12,228 nucleotides of DNA from Euperipatoides rowelli (lineage: Eukaryota; Onychophora; Udeonychophora; Euonychophora; Peripatopsidae), in NCBI GenBank assembly GCA_003024985.2, contig PXIH01S0005861.1. The stretch is one strand, 5' to 3'. Shown here piece by piece: positions 1 through 8,489 of the stretch. The position numbers and the translations under genes were made by a program. The notes under the pieces were generated by a model. The model did not search any database and was not told where the DNA came from. It saw only the letters and a program-made list of their open reading frames with translations. Within the stretch, counting starts at the first letter, position 1, and each line of letters begins with the position of its first letter.

Positions 1-358
1 CGGTACTTTGGAATTTGCGAGTATCGTAGCCTCGAAGACTGTTATTGGAGTGATAAATGTTTTCAACTGGACTATTCTGTTTGAAGGATCTTTTACTCTG
101 GAAAATGACAATTTTTATGTATTTGTTTCACGAGCTTCTTAGATCATCTTTTTGTTTTTATGATTGTAATGATTTGTTTAATTAGTAGGCTATTACAAGT
201 TTTTAGGCCTCAACGTTTATATGCAATCATAATTGATGGTTTTCACCTGGACCGTATTAAGTTAAAAGGAAAAAGCCTGAGGAACTCTATTCTTATGTTA
301 TTTATTTATTTTTCATTTAGGTATTTAATGGATCAATATTTATTATTTGTATTGTAAA
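1..358. other. AT-rich leading stretch, no supported gene
   Basis: No recognisable protein domain or RNA gene is visible. Short open frames occur, including one from base 2 to the TAG at 141 and a 65-codon one at 160-357, but they are rich in Phe, Leu, Ile and Tyr, as expected from AT-rich DNA. The stretch ends in an A-run leading into the LINE-like tail that follows, so part of it could be the decayed 3' region of a non-LTR element. A short similarity (an ACGTTTATA core near 211 and near 4898) to the region before the second tail supports this weakly. Confidence 0.4.
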
Positions 359-446
359 AAAAAGGCCATATCAAACTGGGCTAGACCTTTTTATGTAATT
401 ATATTTTGTGTGGTTTGAATAAATACCTAATAATAATAATAATATA
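359..446 (+). repeat. LINE-like 3' tail, copy A (hairpin plus AAT repeat)
   Basis: A 7-bp stem (AAAAAGG at 359-365, CCTTTTT at 386-392) is followed by a TTTTGTGT block, an AATAAA at 419-424 and an AAT microsatellite to about 443. The order and several words (CTGGGCTAGA in the loop side, TTTTGTGT, AATAAA, AAT repeats) match a second copy at 4985-5080, so this is a dispersed repeat family. A stem-loop followed by a short simple repeat is typical of the 3' ends of several non-LTR retrotransposon clades. The clade cannot be named from the tail alone, and no reverse transcriptase is recognised just upstream. Confidence 0.5.
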
Positions 447-1116
447 TGGCATCCGGGTACTACTCTACACCTTCAATAAAAACTTCAAATCGCTAATACC
501 ATCGGTTTTGGTTTTAATCACATAAAACTAAAGGTGACGGGAGAGGGGGCACACTAATCCTAAAATTGATTAGATATTTGAAATGCTTACGATTTGTAGA
601 TCATGTTTTAAAAAAAAAATTGAAATCGGAGCATTTTTAATATTAGTGTTACTTTTTTTTCAAAGTGATTCAATATTGAGATGATTGATAGTTTACGCAC
701 ACACACATCAAAGCTCTCCGCCGCCTTGCTAGCTAGCGCATATCAAAAGTTTTAAAGAAAATATTTCGACTAGCGTAAAATTTTAAAAATAAATAGCTTG
801 ACCTGCATACCACTTAAGAGAGTCATACTATATTTCTTTCGAATGCTATTTATCCATTTAAAACACCAAAGCTATATTTTATTTCGTATCAATTGGCCTT
901 TTAGTTCATTTTTAATTCAAACTTCATACTTCCATTTTAAAACGTGCTCAATACAGCATGTCATGCGCATAAGACTGAAAATAATAGTTTAACGGCTTGT
1001 TCAAGATTTTCTAAACACGTCAGAAAGACATAAAAAAAAAGTTATGGGGCAATGGAAGGGAATGATAACTAATTAAGTAACTTTAATAAAAGGTGGAATA
1101 TTAGACTATAACTAAA
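447..1116. other. Gene-free AT-rich stretch
   Basis: No coding signal is seen. It includes a short purine-rich block near 536-552, a short CA run near 698-707 and a GCTAGCTAGC palindrome near 728-737. The 64-codon open frame at 798-992 has no recognisable motif and is very rich in Phe, Ile and Leu codons, so it is taken as chance. Confidence 0.5.
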
Positions 1117-1430
1117 ATAATAAAAATGTACCGTATTTTTAAAAAATGGTTAGCTAGAAGTTCCATACTGTAACATGTTTCAATTAAGTTTTAATATTTT
1201 AATTAAAAATAATAAAAACGTACATATTTTTAAAAAATGGTTAGCTGGAAGTTCCATACTGTAACATGTTCCAATTAAGTTAATATTTTAATTAAAAATA
1301 ATAAAAACGTACATATTTTTAAAAAATGGTTAGCTAGAAGTTCCATACTGTAACATGTTCCAAATTAAGTTAATATTTTAAGTAAAANAATATTTTAAGT
1401 AAAAATAATAAAAACGTACCATAATTTTAG
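1117..1430. repeat. Tandem repeat, about 90-bp unit, three copies
   Basis: Three near-identical units are seen directly. The landmark AAAAAATGGTTAGCT falls at 1141, 1232 and 1321, giving periods of 91 and 89 bp. Each unit also contains GAAGTTCCATACTGTAACAT and an AATAATAAAAACGTAC block. Copies differ by a few substitutions (TAGCTAGAAG or TAGCTGGAAG) and single-base indels. The array ends in a partial fourth unit after the N at 1388. That N is flanked by the same 16 bp on both sides, so the true end of the array is uncertain. Confidence 0.9.
1388..1388. other. Single N flanked by a 16-bp duplication
   Basis: The 16 bases AATATTTTAAGTAAAA lie immediately left (1372-1387) and immediately right (1389-1404) of the N. 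This is what a scaffolder leaves when it joins two contigs that really overlap. The second copy is probably an assembly artefact inside the tandem repeat. Confidence 0.7.
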
Positions 1431-1653
1431 AAACCATTGTAAATACCAGCTGCATCATTCTATATCTGCCAAGTCTTAAGTGAAATAATGTATTTCCTTA
1501 TGGTTACAGGGGAAACAAAGTGCACTTAGATTATCTAAAATGGATTAATAATAAAGATTATCTCACTTCCTCATAGAAGCACAATAGCCAAAGTACAATT
1601 ACATAGCCTAGGAACCTGGGGAGCCTTGACCACATTTTCAAATAGGCTAAATA

Positions 1654-1686
1654 ACTTTCTAATTTTTATTTTGAAAATTAGAAAGT
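1654..1686. repeat. Perfect 13-bp inverted repeat
   Basis: ACTTTCTAATTTT at 1654-1666 and its exact reverse complement at 1674-1686 are separated by a 7-base loop. It lies between the tandem array and the transposase relic and could form a hairpin or cruciform. No run of T follows that would suggest a Pol III terminator, and no function is assigned. Confidence 0.7.
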
Positions 1687-1801
1687 CATACCATAGTAAA
1701 CATGATGTAGAATTTCATGAGGAATGCAAATATATTAATTATAGTGTAATAGACACATGTTTTATATATCAAATTTATTATTTTATAAAACTTATACAAG
1801 C

Positions 1802-1856
1802 GGGTCAAGCCTCTTTTATTGAGGGAAGCTTGACCCATTGTATATGAGGCTTGATC
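1802..1856. repeat. Clustered inverted copies of GGGTCAAGC near the transposase
   Basis: GGGTCAAGC at 1802-1810 has a perfect reverse complement GCTTGACCC at 1828-1836. A diverged third copy, GAGGCTTGATC, lies at 1846-1856. The cluster sits about 110 bp beyond the 3' end of the transposase reading frame on the minus strand. That is where the subterminal repeats of a pogo-like element would be expected. It may therefore mark the 3' end of that element, but no matching perfect terminal repeat was found on the other side. Confidence 0.4.
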
Positions 1857-1964
1857 TAGGCAATAAGGAATAGTTTCTGATTAAAAACCATCATTAAAAA
1901 CATTTTATTCAGTATGCAACACATTAAAACTTACAACTTATAACAATAGTTTCAAATTTTAAAC

Positions 1965-3491
1965 TCATCTCAGTGGCATGAATTGTGAAAAATCAAAATT
2001 AAATTGCACTTTCATTGCAACTCTTTCGGTGCCACCAGAAGAAGGACATGGCAGTTTTGTCATGTCTGTTACATAAATAACAGACGAATCTTCTTTTTCA
2101 GCTTTTGGGAATGGGCGTAGCTGCTCTGGACTAAGAAACTTTGGTGGAGTTTGTGACAAGGAGCTGGAAGGTTGGCATAATGGTCCTATAATGTTGGAAT
2201 TATTTGCATTAGTAGATTCATCCGTTATAGTAGGCTATTGTTCTCAGAAAATGAACTAGTTGTAGGATCTGGTCTATCTGTAACACTTGCTCCAAAGTAA
2301 TCTACATCATTGAATATAGATGTATCAAAAGGATAAATGCCAGTTGAGGCAAATCCCTTTTGTATATTTACAGGATTAAAAGCCCTAGGATATGCTTTAC
2401 CAACCAATGTTGCTAATTGGCTGACCCGGATGATTTACCATGAACTCATCAGCACTTTCATTGTAATATGTTTTAAAAGGCCCAAATACTGTTCTAATGG
2501 TTGTAGACGGTGACTAGTATGTGGGGGCAGGGTCAGTAGAACAATTCCATTATCCTTGCAAATCTGTAGACCAATAGGGTTTATATGGCTATCATGGTTG
2601 TCTAGTATGAGGAGGAGTGGGGTATCTTTGTTACACCTGGAATATTTGATGAAGTGGTTCAAATATAGGTTAAAATTTTCCCCTGTCATCCACCCACTTG
2701 GATGGGCTGCAACTGCTGTGCCTGTTGGGAAACCTCTTGCCATACATTCTTTTACTCTAACCCTTGGGAAGACCATAAAAGGTGGTATTGAGGTGTCTAT
2801 GGCACACACAGTGGCACATAAGGTGACCAAGGTACCCCTTTCACCTGATNTTACTTTTGAAACTTATTTTACACCTTTGTCAGCTATTATTTTCTTTGGC
2901 TTGTGAACCGTAGTAATGCCAGTTTCATCTACATTGTAAATTGATTCCGGTCCAAATTTATATTGTGTAAAAACATTTTTCAAATTATCTTGAAACTCAC
3001 CTACTGTGAATTTATTGAATGCGGTTGACCTACTCAAGCTTGTACTTTCGGGCTTTCGTAAGGATAACTTCTTGTGCCTGTTCATGAATCCACGCAGCCA
3101 ATCATAAAAAGCTATTTTACCCTGAACCCAGTTGTTAGTAATTTTATTATTGGAAATTCCAAACTCACATACAAATTGCCTAGTAGTTTTTGGGCTTAAT
3201 CCATAATGTAGTTTTGATGCCTTTGACAAATAATCTTTTAAGGGTTCTTCCTCCTCATTGGTAAAAATTTGTTCAGTATTATAATTAGGTTGCATATCCA
3301 TGGTGTCCTTGTTTTCACTTAATCTATATTTTTTTTACATACATTTCCAAGGTACTTCTATCAATACCATAAAGTAATGCAGTGCTATTTACACTGAATC
3401 TTTCATCAGCAACCTTCTTCACAGCAGCCTTCATAACTTCTGTAGAATGCTTTTTACGAGCTTTCCCTCTTGGTTTATGGAAAAAAGGCAT
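1965..3491 (-). pseudogene. Broken pogo/Tigger-like DDE transposase
   Basis: This is the transposase of a pogo/Tigger-type (Tc1/mariner superfamily) cut-and-paste transposon, which would bind the element's ends and cut DNA with a DDD metal site. Reading from the ATG at 3491-3489: a Psq-type helix-turn-helix (about 55 codons, ending in STLEMYVKK), a CENP-B-like middle with WLRGFMNRHKKLSLRKPES, then the DDE core. The first catalytic Asp is in NVDETG (codon 2927-2929), the second in LILDNHDSH (2600-2602), followed by LPPHTSHRLQPL. Near the C-terminus are GKAYPRAF, STGIYPF and SPEQLRPFPKA. The span of about 509 codons fits the family. It is dead: an extra A in the run at 3329-3336 shifts frame, CAA has become TAA at 2864-2866, bases are lost near 2487-2494 where the third catalytic Asp should be, and further shifts occur near 2409-2424 and 2225-2240. 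The last ~40 codons are not recognised. Confidence 0.9.
3324..3491 (-). CDS. N-terminal Psq helix-turn-helix piece of the transposase relic
   Basis: This 55-codon frame starts at an ATG (3489-3491) and stops at TAG (3324-3326). It opens with a basic stretch (KPRGKARKKH) followed by a helix-turn-helix of the kind found at the start of pogo/CENP-B-like transposases: VMKAAVKKVADERFSV, then ALLYGIDRSTLEMYV. Removing one A from the 8-A run at 3329-3336 would carry the frame straight into the downstream transposase, so it is the 5' part of the same broken gene and not a separate protein. The single-base homopolymer difference could be a true mutation or a sequencing error. Confidence 0.8.
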   Translation of the reverse strand: MPFFHKPRGKARKKHSTEVMKAAVKKVADERFSVNSTALLYGIDRSTLEMYVKKI

Positions 3492-4102
3492 CCTGTATAA
3501 AATAGATAAAATTCAGTTATGTACCTCTAATGTTACAAGAAAATATGTAGTTTTGAGAAAATACCTGGATTTCTTTTCATTATTCATTTTAAAATACTGA
3601 CACAATATATGAGAGGAACAAGCTATCGATGATCATGGAATAGGGCCCCTATACAAATTCAAATCTAGCAAAAAGATGGTTTGTAGCCGCACCTAAATTT
3701 GAACCATGGTTAAATTTGAATCATGGAAAAATCCCCAACTATGACAGTAGGAACTAACAAAAAAAAAAAATTTAAAAAGTTACTGAGCAATAATTTGCAA
3801 CATTTAAGAGAACTAAAATTAAACTTCTAACAAATATAAAAATACTGGGAATCATATTGACAGTGTTCTACTTACACAGTAAACTTATTTTAAAAAAGGC
3901 ATAAACACAAACAACTATTTTTCAGATTTACAAATTAATTAAAAAATAACCAACAATTGAGCATTATATAATTTTCCACTATACAAACTCATATGAGCTA
4001 TTGTTATATAATGGGGGGGAGGGGACATGACAGTAACAATAATTCAGCAATAAAATTATAGGTGATAGCAAACTGTCACCAAGATATGACATTATCAATG
4101 AT
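3492..4102. other. AT-rich flank of the transposase with short direct repeats
   Basis: No gene is seen. Two adjacent 16-base copies, differing at one base, lie at 3694-3709 and 3711-3726 (TAAATTTGAACCATGG and TAAATTTGAATCATGG). A related GATTTGAAT-type word in opposite orientation is near 3656-3666, and a near-palindrome ATAGGGCCCCTAT is at 3641-3653. On the transposase's 5' side these may be subterminal repeats of the pogo-like element. Two poly-A runs and a G-run near 4014-4024 complete the stretch. Confidence 0.4.
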
Positions 4103-4210
4103 TTAAGGCACATTTATACTTTTACGTAATGCTCATCCATTGCGTAAAGCCGGATAGCTTTGCATAACATAATGTGCACTCTGAGGCCAGTCAGGCACGT
4201 GCTATTAAAA

Positions 4211-4227
4211 GACGGATAGCATCCGTC
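4211..4227. repeat. GACGGAT hairpin in the Harbinger-like left end
   Basis: A perfect 7-bp inverted repeat with a 3-base loop (GACGGAT, AGC, ATCCGTC) is followed directly by another ATCCGT. Similar ACGGAT words cluster at the opposite end near 5588-5620. Repeated subterminal words of this kind are often transposase binding sites; that role is inferred here. Confidence 0.6.
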
Positions 4228-4290
4228 GTCATCCGTTATTGAAAAAAATAATCCAACTTTTATGCAGAGCTATCCGTTTGTTCTCCGTCT

Positions 4291-4984
4291 TGTTTGCCAT
4301 TGAACCAATTATACCAGGATGTAAGCTCCATTGTGGCTGTTTCGCCTTATTATTTTGTACACAGACTTTTATTCTTTATTATTTTCTTCTTTATTTTTTT
4401 ATTATTTAAAGTTAAGATGGATTGTGATGACGAGTGACAACCTTTTGACTGTATTTGCATTTGGCAGTGGATTAATACCTGATCTTTTGGAATTTCAATG
4501 GATTTATATTATTACATTATGGGCTGGCTGCAGGTCAGTTATGGCGACCAAAATCTTGGTGCATCTTTACTTCAATTCTTCTTGGGATTTGTCGTCTTGA
4601 CTTTAGTTGAGTGAAGAGTTTTTTTCTTTTTAATTTTAATGATGAGGTAAAGTTTTTTTGTTTCCCTTGTTCTAATTGGTCAGTGAAGTTTTGTTCTTCA
4701 GATGCAGCTTCAGGATTATTGTAGAACTTCTTTTTTGGATTACCTTATGTTTTATGTTACTGTGTTTTCCTTATATTATTATTGGTCTGAACATTATTTG
4801 AAAATACATGTATGTACAGAGAATTAAGTTTTTTTTTTTCATTTTGTGCTGGATGCAAGGTGACTTTTTTATTTATTTCTATCACATCGTTAAAGCCGAC
4901 GTTTATACAAATTGAACAATTAATCAGTTTAGTATTTTTAACTTTATTATTAGTTAATTTCCCAATCAATGTTCATAATGTATG
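4291..4984. other. Interior of the Harbinger-like element, no recognised protein
   Basis: An 89-codon open frame at 4331-4600 and a 70-codon minus frame at 4757-4969 are present. Neither contains a recognisable domain, and both read as AT-rich chance frames. The plus strand is markedly T-rich between about 4360 and 4760. This stretch may be the remains of the 3' part of the non-LTR element whose tail follows. Confidence 0.4.
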
Positions 4985-5080
4985 TAATTGAGACCCACAT
5001 CCAATGCTGGGCTAGGGTCTCAAATTTCCTATATGCTTTTGTGTTAATAATAAACCCATTAATAATAAATAATAATATCT
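4985..5080 (+). repeat. LINE-like 3' tail, copy B (hairpin plus AAT repeat)
   Basis: A perfect 9-bp stem (TTGAGACCC at 4988-4996, GGGTCTCAA at 5015-5023) is followed by CTTTTGTGT, an AATAAA and an AAT-rich simple repeat to about 5077. CTGGGCTAG just before the right arm and the order of elements match copy A at 359-446. The stem bases differ completely between copies, yet both still pair. The family resembles the 3' end of a non-LTR retrotransposon. Confidence 0.55.
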
Positions 5081-5570
5081 TAGGTTTTCTAAATAGAATA
5101 GGCACACTGTTGTTTTTGTCCCAATTGATTTAGTTTGAAAATACTGTATTTCAATAATTGTTTTGATATTATTTTCAAAAGATTCAATTAATTTAATAGT
5201 TATTTAAGCAGATTAAAAAAAAAACAATGTATTTGAAAATGAACTTTCTTAAAAATACTTAATTAATTAAAGGGGAAAAAAGGAATAGGCTACATAGCCT
5301 ACACATTTTAACTAGGCCTACAATCTTATTGTTATACATTTATTAACATTATTTTAAATCCACATCATAAAAATGTAGTCAAATTAAAATAAATTATTTT
5401 TAGTTTTCCATTTAAAATAAAGTAAAATATTACAATACTAGAAGTTTATTTATATCATTTTGATACAGAAAACTAAAAACCATAACTATTGGAAAGATGA
5501 GGAGGAAAATGATTGACTATTGTATAGAACAATTTCATTGATTACAGACACAACCCTGCAGAAAACTATG
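5081..5570. other. Gene-free AT-rich stretch
   Basis: No open frame or motif worth naming is seen. It contains a TAGGCTA-CA-TAGCCTA inverted repeat at 5286-5301 and a TAGGCCTA palindrome at 5313-5320, both examples of a word that recurs across the window. Confidence 0.5.
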
Positions 5571-5651
5571 AACACATGCGTAAACCTCTCCGTTTAGGAG
5601 ACGGATCAAAACGGATCGGAGACCTGTTCCGTAAAATTAAATGAGTCTTTA

Positions 5652-6357
5652 TCAGCCAGATCTATATTGGTCTGGTTATTTCAGTTCACATTGAGATCTT
5701 CACTCTGCAATTTTATTATGGAAAATAATAAATTGCAGTCAGTCACCTTTATGAATTATTATTAATCCCAATTCAGAAAATTCATGAACACAAATCAAGA
5801 TTTTTAAACACCTAAGGAGGACTTTACATATCTTTAGCAAATACAAATAAGTATTCTGAAAAGTAAAATTCCCAAGCTAACAAAGAGCTCAACAATTTAT
5901 TAAATATTTAAAGATAAGCTTACATTAATATAGAAAATATTCACAATTTCTCCCCCTCTCTGTTTCTTCCTTTTAGGGAAGACGTGGCACATTCACCAGA
6001 GCTCTTTTTGGGGAGGTCGTTGAGACAGGGAAAAGGCAAAACATATCAAAAAAAAAATACCCATGGCTAATCTTTTTCCTTTGTTCTTAATAATAAAATT
6101 TACCCCTCTTCGTCCCCTCCAATTTTTGCTGTCCCCAACCACCTTTTACCTTNACGCATTCTCTCCCCAGTAGGCTTCCCTGGACACTTCTTAGGTTTGC
6201 ACTCTCCCATGAAATCTAACAGTGAGGAAGAATACCCGAACAGCCTAGTATAGGAAGAGTTGAACCCTAGATAAACTAACCTAATCTCAACATTTAATAC
6301 AGTATAGCAAATCGATTATATTTAGGAACAAATTTTTATATGGGCCTTCTATATATA
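5652..6357. other. Gene-free stretch with pyrimidine-rich blocks
   Basis: No gene is supported. Pyrimidine-rich blocks occur near 5948-5974 and 6105-6180, and a single N lies at 6153. On the minus strand a frame without stops runs from about 6285 to 6110 and includes MGECKPKKCPGKPTGERM, but it has no known domain and no clear splice sites, so it is not called as an exon. Confidence 0.4.
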
Positions 6358-6464
6358 CAGTAACCCAGTAGCGTCCCTAAAAGGGGGAGGTCCGCCCGGG
6401 TCACCAATTTTTTTTTATTTTTTTTTAGGGATGGGGGGAGGGGTAAGCATTAAACATTACAAAA

Positions 6465-6540
6465 TAAGATAGAAAGCCAACTAAATATCTAAAAAAAAAA
6501 GCTTATCAAAGTAAGACAGACGGTCAACAAAATGTCCAAC
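6465..6540. repeat. Internal tandem units of the hAT-like MITE
   Basis: A 47-bp unit at 6465-6511 (TAAGATAGAAAGCCAACTAA through a run of A to AGCTTATCAAAG) is followed by a second related unit starting TAAGACAGACGGTCAAC at 6512. The second unit is cut at the N at 6541 and resumes after 8657 with a longer A-run and AGCTTATCAAA. The array is therefore internal to the MITE and split by the inserted piece. Confidence 0.7.
6512..6540 (+). repeat. 29-bp direct repeat, left copy
   Basis: Identical over 29 bases to 8629-8657 (starts TAAGACAGACGG, ends ATGTCCAAC). It ends exactly at the single N at 6541. It is either a target-site duplication or an uncollapsed contig overlap. Confidence 0.85.
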
Positions 6541-6541
6541 N

Positions 6542-6842
6542 TTCTATTTTATAACTATAGCATGGATTATTTTTTCCAAAATGCATTATAAATGTTTTAT
6601 CAATGTTTAAAATTAAATTATTCTCTTTACACTCCTTAGTAAATTCTTTCAGTATTTTTTCCAGATGTTAGGAGTTTTTGATTCTTGTTATATATAGCCT
6701 TCAATATTATGATATCACCAGCATACAGTAAAGTATTGTCAATAAATCTCTTGGCAGTATCAGATATAAAAACGTTAAATAGGAAAGATCCAATAATACT
6801 TCCCTGAGGTACTCCAATATTTAATGGGGTTTTGCACCTCTT
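6542..6842 (-). pseudogene. Reverse transcriptase relic of a LINE
   Basis: The minus strand encodes part of the palm of a non-LTR reverse transcriptase. It starts near 6842 with KRCKTPLN, then GVPQGSIIGSFLFNVFISD (motif 4; codons for GVPQGS at 6798-6815), then LLYAGDIIIL (6714-6725), which is the YADD catalytic box with one Asp changed to Gly. A single-base slip in the T-run near 6655-6660 breaks the frame. The next frame continues with EFTKECKENNLILNIDKTF and MHFGKNN, as expected downstream of the active site. The relic runs straight into the N at 6541, so it is cut there. It is inactive by both the frameshift and the catalytic change. Confidence 0.8.
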
Positions 6843-6849
6843 TCAACAT

Positions 6850-7107
6850 TTTTTTTTTAAGGTTTCACACACCAAAATTATACTTTATTCTTAAAGAAAA
6901 TGATACATCTTAAATCAAAACGAACACATTTATATCATCAATAACAAAAAATTATCAAATTAATGACACCTGTCCCTTTACCGTAACTTATAAAATTATA
7001 AAAAAAATTGTACAAATTTAAGTGCATATCGTCATTATGTTATCAAGTATTTGGAGAAGGCTTATTGTTCCATATTTTTAGAAATTCTCTGTACTCCACA
7101 TATTAAA
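6850..7107. other. AT-rich stretch between RT relic and MITE
   Basis: Nothing recognisable is seen on either strand. The reverse-transcriptase similarity stops at the T-run near 6850. Confidence 0.5.
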
Positions 7108-7115
7108 TATCCTGG

Positions 7116-7316
7116 TAGGGTGGGAGCAGCAGGGCAAAATTACCCAGGCCGGGCCAAGGTAAAAAAAAACGTCTACACAAGGGGCCACCAAGGTAAAAAA
7201 AAAAAATCCACACAAGGAGTTCAAACTTCCACGCAACCCAAAAAAAATGCATTTTCAGCAACAATAGCCTGTAAAAGATTTTGCCCTTGGGCCCGTACAG
7301 GCTCTCAACGCCCCTG
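7116..7316. mobile_element. 201-bp hAT-like MITE with perfect 8-bp TSD
   Basis: The 8 bases TATCCTGG are repeated exactly at 7108-7115 and 7317-7324. The enclosed 201 bp is clearly more GC-rich than its surroundings. The right end, reverse-complemented, begins CAGGGGCGTTGAGAG, a hAT-type terminus. The left end begins TAGGGTGGGAGC, a degraded partner. Both subterminal regions carry a GGGCCAAGG/GGGCCCAAGGG block in inverted orientation. Inside, CCAAGGT followed by an A-run is repeated at 7154 and 7188 (34-bp spacing). There is no coding capacity: an open frame running through it also crosses both boundaries and is chance. Confidence 0.75.
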
Positions 7317-7324
7317 TATCCTGG

Positions 7325-8187
7325 TTATAAGGGCCCTTTAAAACAAAAAAATAGTGATATTGAGGTCTAAACTTTTGGCCTTGAAAATAATACATCTAAT
7401 ATACCAAATTGTCTTAATGGTTACATACATAAACTTATTTTTTATTACAAGATTAAAAAGATCATAATATGAGTATGGAAAATTAGCAAGGACAATTCTG
7501 TGAAACACCATTTTTTTAAAACTTGAACGTATATACAGTCAAAAATTATGTGGTAATACTTTAATTCTGTAGACAAAATTTACATTCTATTGGTATATTT
7601 ATTTGCATTCTGTCAATTAAAAATTAGTTTGTTGAAAAACATTCAAAACAGACTAATTTAAAAAAAAATAACTACAGAGAGTGAACCTCTTTGATAAATC
7701 TGTTTTTGTAAACATTTTGACTAAGTGAAATTTATTTAAGAATGTAATATGAAGCAATTTATTTAAGTTATAATAACTTACTCAATTTTTGTGGAATGTA
7801 TTGTACAGTATGTCATTTATATCTGCATATAGCATAACTGCTTAACATGCTTTAGATAGTGCTGTCAATAAATATGCAATAGTATTTGATAGTGGTGTAT
7901 CTGTTGGATCTATCTGTATTTGACATGAATTTCTTTGCACATATTTAATAAAAGCAAATGCCATATTGCCAAAGCAACCTCATTTTATACCTACTATATT
8001 AAACGTAAGCCTCCCCATCCTCATATGTACAGGCAACATAGTTGTTTTATTGCTTACATAAGTTTTTTGTCCTCCCCCCCCCCATCCCCAAATAAACCGA
8101 TTAGATTTGCAGTTGCTGTAGGTATAAAATTTTTCGTAAACATAGTAAATTAATTTTGAAAGAAAATATACATTTATTATTGTTACT
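7325..8187. other. Gene-free AT-rich stretch
   Basis: No coding signal is seen. A run of 10 C lies at 8074-8083. The 72-codon frame at 7935-8153 is interrupted in character by that C-run and has no domain. Confidence 0.5.
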
Positions 8188-8480
8188 CTAAGTTATTGAA
8201 AGTTTCTTGTACTTCACAATAAGAATCCTATCAAAAAAATTCAAGAAGTCAGTTTGAATTTTAATCACTACTCTAGTAATGAATGGGTAGTGAATACCAA
8301 GAAATTTCTTTGGATATTCACTACACAGTCCCTGTTTTATATTGAGGAGAGAGGATCTAAAATTACTGATTTCTAATAATTTAAGGTCATACCTGTTTTT
8401 CTTCAAAAGTTATCAAATATATTCAGAACATCTCTGTTTTAATACAGTAGCACAATGCGTCTATCTTAATTCCCATTTCA
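8188..8480 (-). pseudogene. Possible downstream part of the second RT relic
   Basis: A 72-codon minus-strand frame at 8188-8406 contains KKFLGIHYPF, which resembles the KFLG(I/V) block found after the catalytic core of many LINE reverse transcriptases. It lies just downstream, on the same strand, of the relic at 8490-8627. The match is short and the rest of the frame is not recognised, so this may be chance. Confidence 0.25.
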
Positions 8481-8489
8481 ATTATGTTT

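Larger units (their letters stand above)
4106..5648. mobile_element. Harbinger-like element with TTA target duplication
   Basis: The left end reads AGGCACATTTATACTTTTAC inward from 4106. The right end, reverse-complemented from 5648, reads AGACTCATTTAATTTTACGG. They align over about 22 bases with a 2-base gap. Both ends are flanked by TTA (4103-4105 and 5649-5651), and a 3-bp TWA target is typical of PIF/Harbinger elements. Both subterminal regions are dense in ACGGAT/ATCCGT words (4150-4290 and 5588-5631), including the hairpin GACGGAT-AGC-ATCCGTC at 4211-4227. No Harbinger nuclease or Myb-like protein is recognised, so it is non-autonomous or heavily decayed. A LINE-like tail lies within it. 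Confidence 0.6.

Noticed and set aside
2-141. Open frame at the left edge, perhaps the end of an exon
   Set aside because: Only 46 codons, no domain recognised and nothing upstream to test it; frame 1 over the same bases looked faintly transposase-like but without a diagnostic motif.
1117-1430. CRISPR-like array
   Set aside because: Units are contiguous tandem copies without variable spacers, and the genome is animal.
2556-2906. 116-codon plus-strand open frame over the transposase
   Set aside because: It is the antisense shadow of the DDE transposase frame and has no domain of its own.
4331-4600. 89-codon open frame inside the Harbinger-like element
   Set aside because: It lacks any nuclease or Myb-like motif and has the hydrophobic, aromatic-rich content of translated T-rich DNA.
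6110-6285. Minus-strand stop-free stretch with a Cys/Lys-rich segment
   Set aside because: No known domain, no convincing splice sites, and an N inside it; treated as chance.
7051-7341. 96-codon plus-strand open frame rich in Lys
   Set aside because: It crosses both ends of the 201-bp MITE and owes its Lys content to poly-A runs inside that element.
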